Notes under the pieces: generated by a model
The model's database searches: none
The model's input: the letters and a program-made list of their open reading frames with translations, nothing else
What the model was told of the DNA's origin: nothing
In this document: piece by piece, positions 4,425 to 5,022 of the stretch
How the letters are laid out: each line of letters opens with the position of its first letter
Numbering within the stretch: the first letter of the stretch is position 1
DNA from: Acidimicrobiia bacterium
GTDB taxonomy: Bacteria > Actinomycetota > Acidimicrobiia > Spongiisociales > SHLN01
Direction: 5' to 3'
Assembly: GCA_030623545.1 (NCBI GenBank)
Contig: JAUXLW010000123.1
Coordinates: 1 to 5,022, forward strand
DNA: 5,022 nt
Position numbers and translations under genes: made by a program

Positions 4425-5022
4425 ATGGCGATTGAGCAACCCCTCGACCCAGAATTGGAGCGCCCCGAGCTCGACAGCCCGGACCTGTATTTCAACCGGG
4501 AGATCAGCTGGCTGCATTTCAATTCGCGCGTCCTCGATGAGGCGCAAGATGAGCGCCGTCCGCTGTTAGAGAGAGTCAAGTTCCTGTCGATCTTTGCATC
4601 CAACCTTGACGAGTTCTTCATGATCAGGGTATCGGGGCTTCGCAAGCAGCTCTTGGGAGGAGCCCTCGAGACTCCAGCCGATGGCATGACACCGGCCGAG
4701 CAGCTGGCGGCCATTCGCATGAGGCTGCAACCGCTGCTCGAGACTCACCAGGCCACCTGGGAGGGCTTGAGGGCCGAGCTCGAAGAGGAGGACATCCACC
4801 TGCTGCAGCTGTCCGACCTCAAGAAGAAGCAGCGCAAGTTGCTGCGCCAGTATTTCAAGCGCGAGATCTTCCCTGCCCTCACCCCACTGGCGTTTGATCC
4901 CAGCCACCCGTTCCCGCATATTTCCAATCTGTCGCTCAATCTGGCTGTGTTGGTCAGAGACTCCAGGATCGGGGAGCGTTTTGCCCGTCTCAAGGTGCCG
5001 CAGATCCTTCCTCGCCTTCTGC
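4425..5022 (+). CDS. ppk1: Polyphosphate kinase 1 (3'-truncated by window)
   Basis: PPK1 (COG0855) reversibly transfers the gamma-phosphate of ATP onto inorganic polyphosphate through an autophosphorylated His; full-length enzymes have about 700 residues, so the 199 seen are the N domain and the start of the head domain. Diagnostic segments are LYFNREISWLHFNSRVLDEA (21-40) and the run from FLSIFASN through LDEFFMIRVSGL (53-72). Asn60 matches the ATP-contacting Asn of the family (Asn45 in E. coli PPK as I recall it). A charged helix-rich stretch (about 87-140) follows, then REIFPALTPLAFDPSHPFPHISNLSLNLAV (about 149-178), the classic N-to-head junction. The catalytic His residues lie beyond the window. 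The roughly 20-residue Asp/Glu/Pro-rich leader before the conserved start is typical of actinobacterial PPK1. The start is fixed by GAGGAG and ATG 4425. The gene diverges from sixA and the metallophosphoesterase. Confidence 0.96.
   Translation, partial: MAIEQPLDPELERPELDSPDLYFNREISWLHFNSRVLDEAQDERRPLLERVKFLSIFASNLDEFFMIRVSGLRKQLLGGALETPADGMTPAEQLAAIRMRLQPLLETHQATWEGLRAELEEEDIHLLQLSDLKKKQRKLLRQYFKREIFPALTPLAFDPSHPFPHISNLSLNLAVLVRDSRIGERFARLKVPQILPRLL

Noticed and set aside
4566..4919. Minus-strand open frame of 117 codons, Leu/Gln-rich
   Set aside because: It is antisense to unmistakable ppk1 coding sequence; the Leu/Gln richness comes from the reverse complement of Lys/Glu/Gln/Leu codons.
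1..5022. tRNA/rRNA genes, insertion sequences, attachment sites, CRISPR arrays, toxin-antitoxin or defence genes
   Set aside because: Almost every base is accounted for by seven housekeeping-style genes; no cloverleaf-like segment, terminal inverted repeats, transposase motifs or repeat-spacer pattern were seen.

Overview
The window is dense, high-GC chromosomal DNA of bacterial type. It holds seven protein genes, almost no spacer sequence, and no RNA gene, mobile element or CRISPR array that I can see. The gene set fits an actinobacterium: an exported PQQ-type sugar dehydrogenase, a Pyridox_ox_2 flavin protein, an ACAD10/11-like phosphotransferase, a SixA-type histidine phosphatase and polyphosphate kinase 1. 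An uncultured Acidimicrobiia-like lineage would suit it. This placement is inferred from protein style and base composition, not from a marker gene, and I hold it only moderately.

Layout. Bases 1-819 (+) carry the C-terminal part of a secreted PQQ-dependent sugar dehydrogenase; its N-terminus lies outside the window. It converges on a flavin-binding PPOX-family gene at 816-1460 (-), and the two stop codons overlap in the four bases CTAA. That gene diverges across a spacer of about 41 bp from a two-gene plus-strand unit: an APH-fold phosphotransferase (1502-2575) and, 16 bp later, a small class I SAM methyltransferase (2592-3140). The unit converges, with a 12-bp gap, on a two-gene minus-strand unit. 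Its first gene is SixA-like (3811-4317), and it overlaps by 8 bp a TTG-started metallophosphoesterase (3153-3818). Across a 107-bp intergenic region the last gene, ppk1 (4425 onward, +), runs off the right edge. It has a strong Shine-Dalgarno, a plausible -10 box and an operator-like inverted repeat.

How the genes may work together. The right half looks like a phosphate and polyphosphate neighbourhood. PPK1 makes polyP from ATP. The divergent pair supplies an RHG histidine phosphatase and a PrpE/Pnkp-like metallophosphoesterase, two families known to act on phosphohistidine, nucleoside polyphosphates or phosphoproteins. The metallophosphoesterase keeps all six expected metal ligands, but both members of the canonical Asp-His catalytic dyad are replaced (GDxVDRG to GDIVTRG, GNHD to GNKD). 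This is the most distinctive signal in the window. The left half consists of well-known families with no evident shared pathway.
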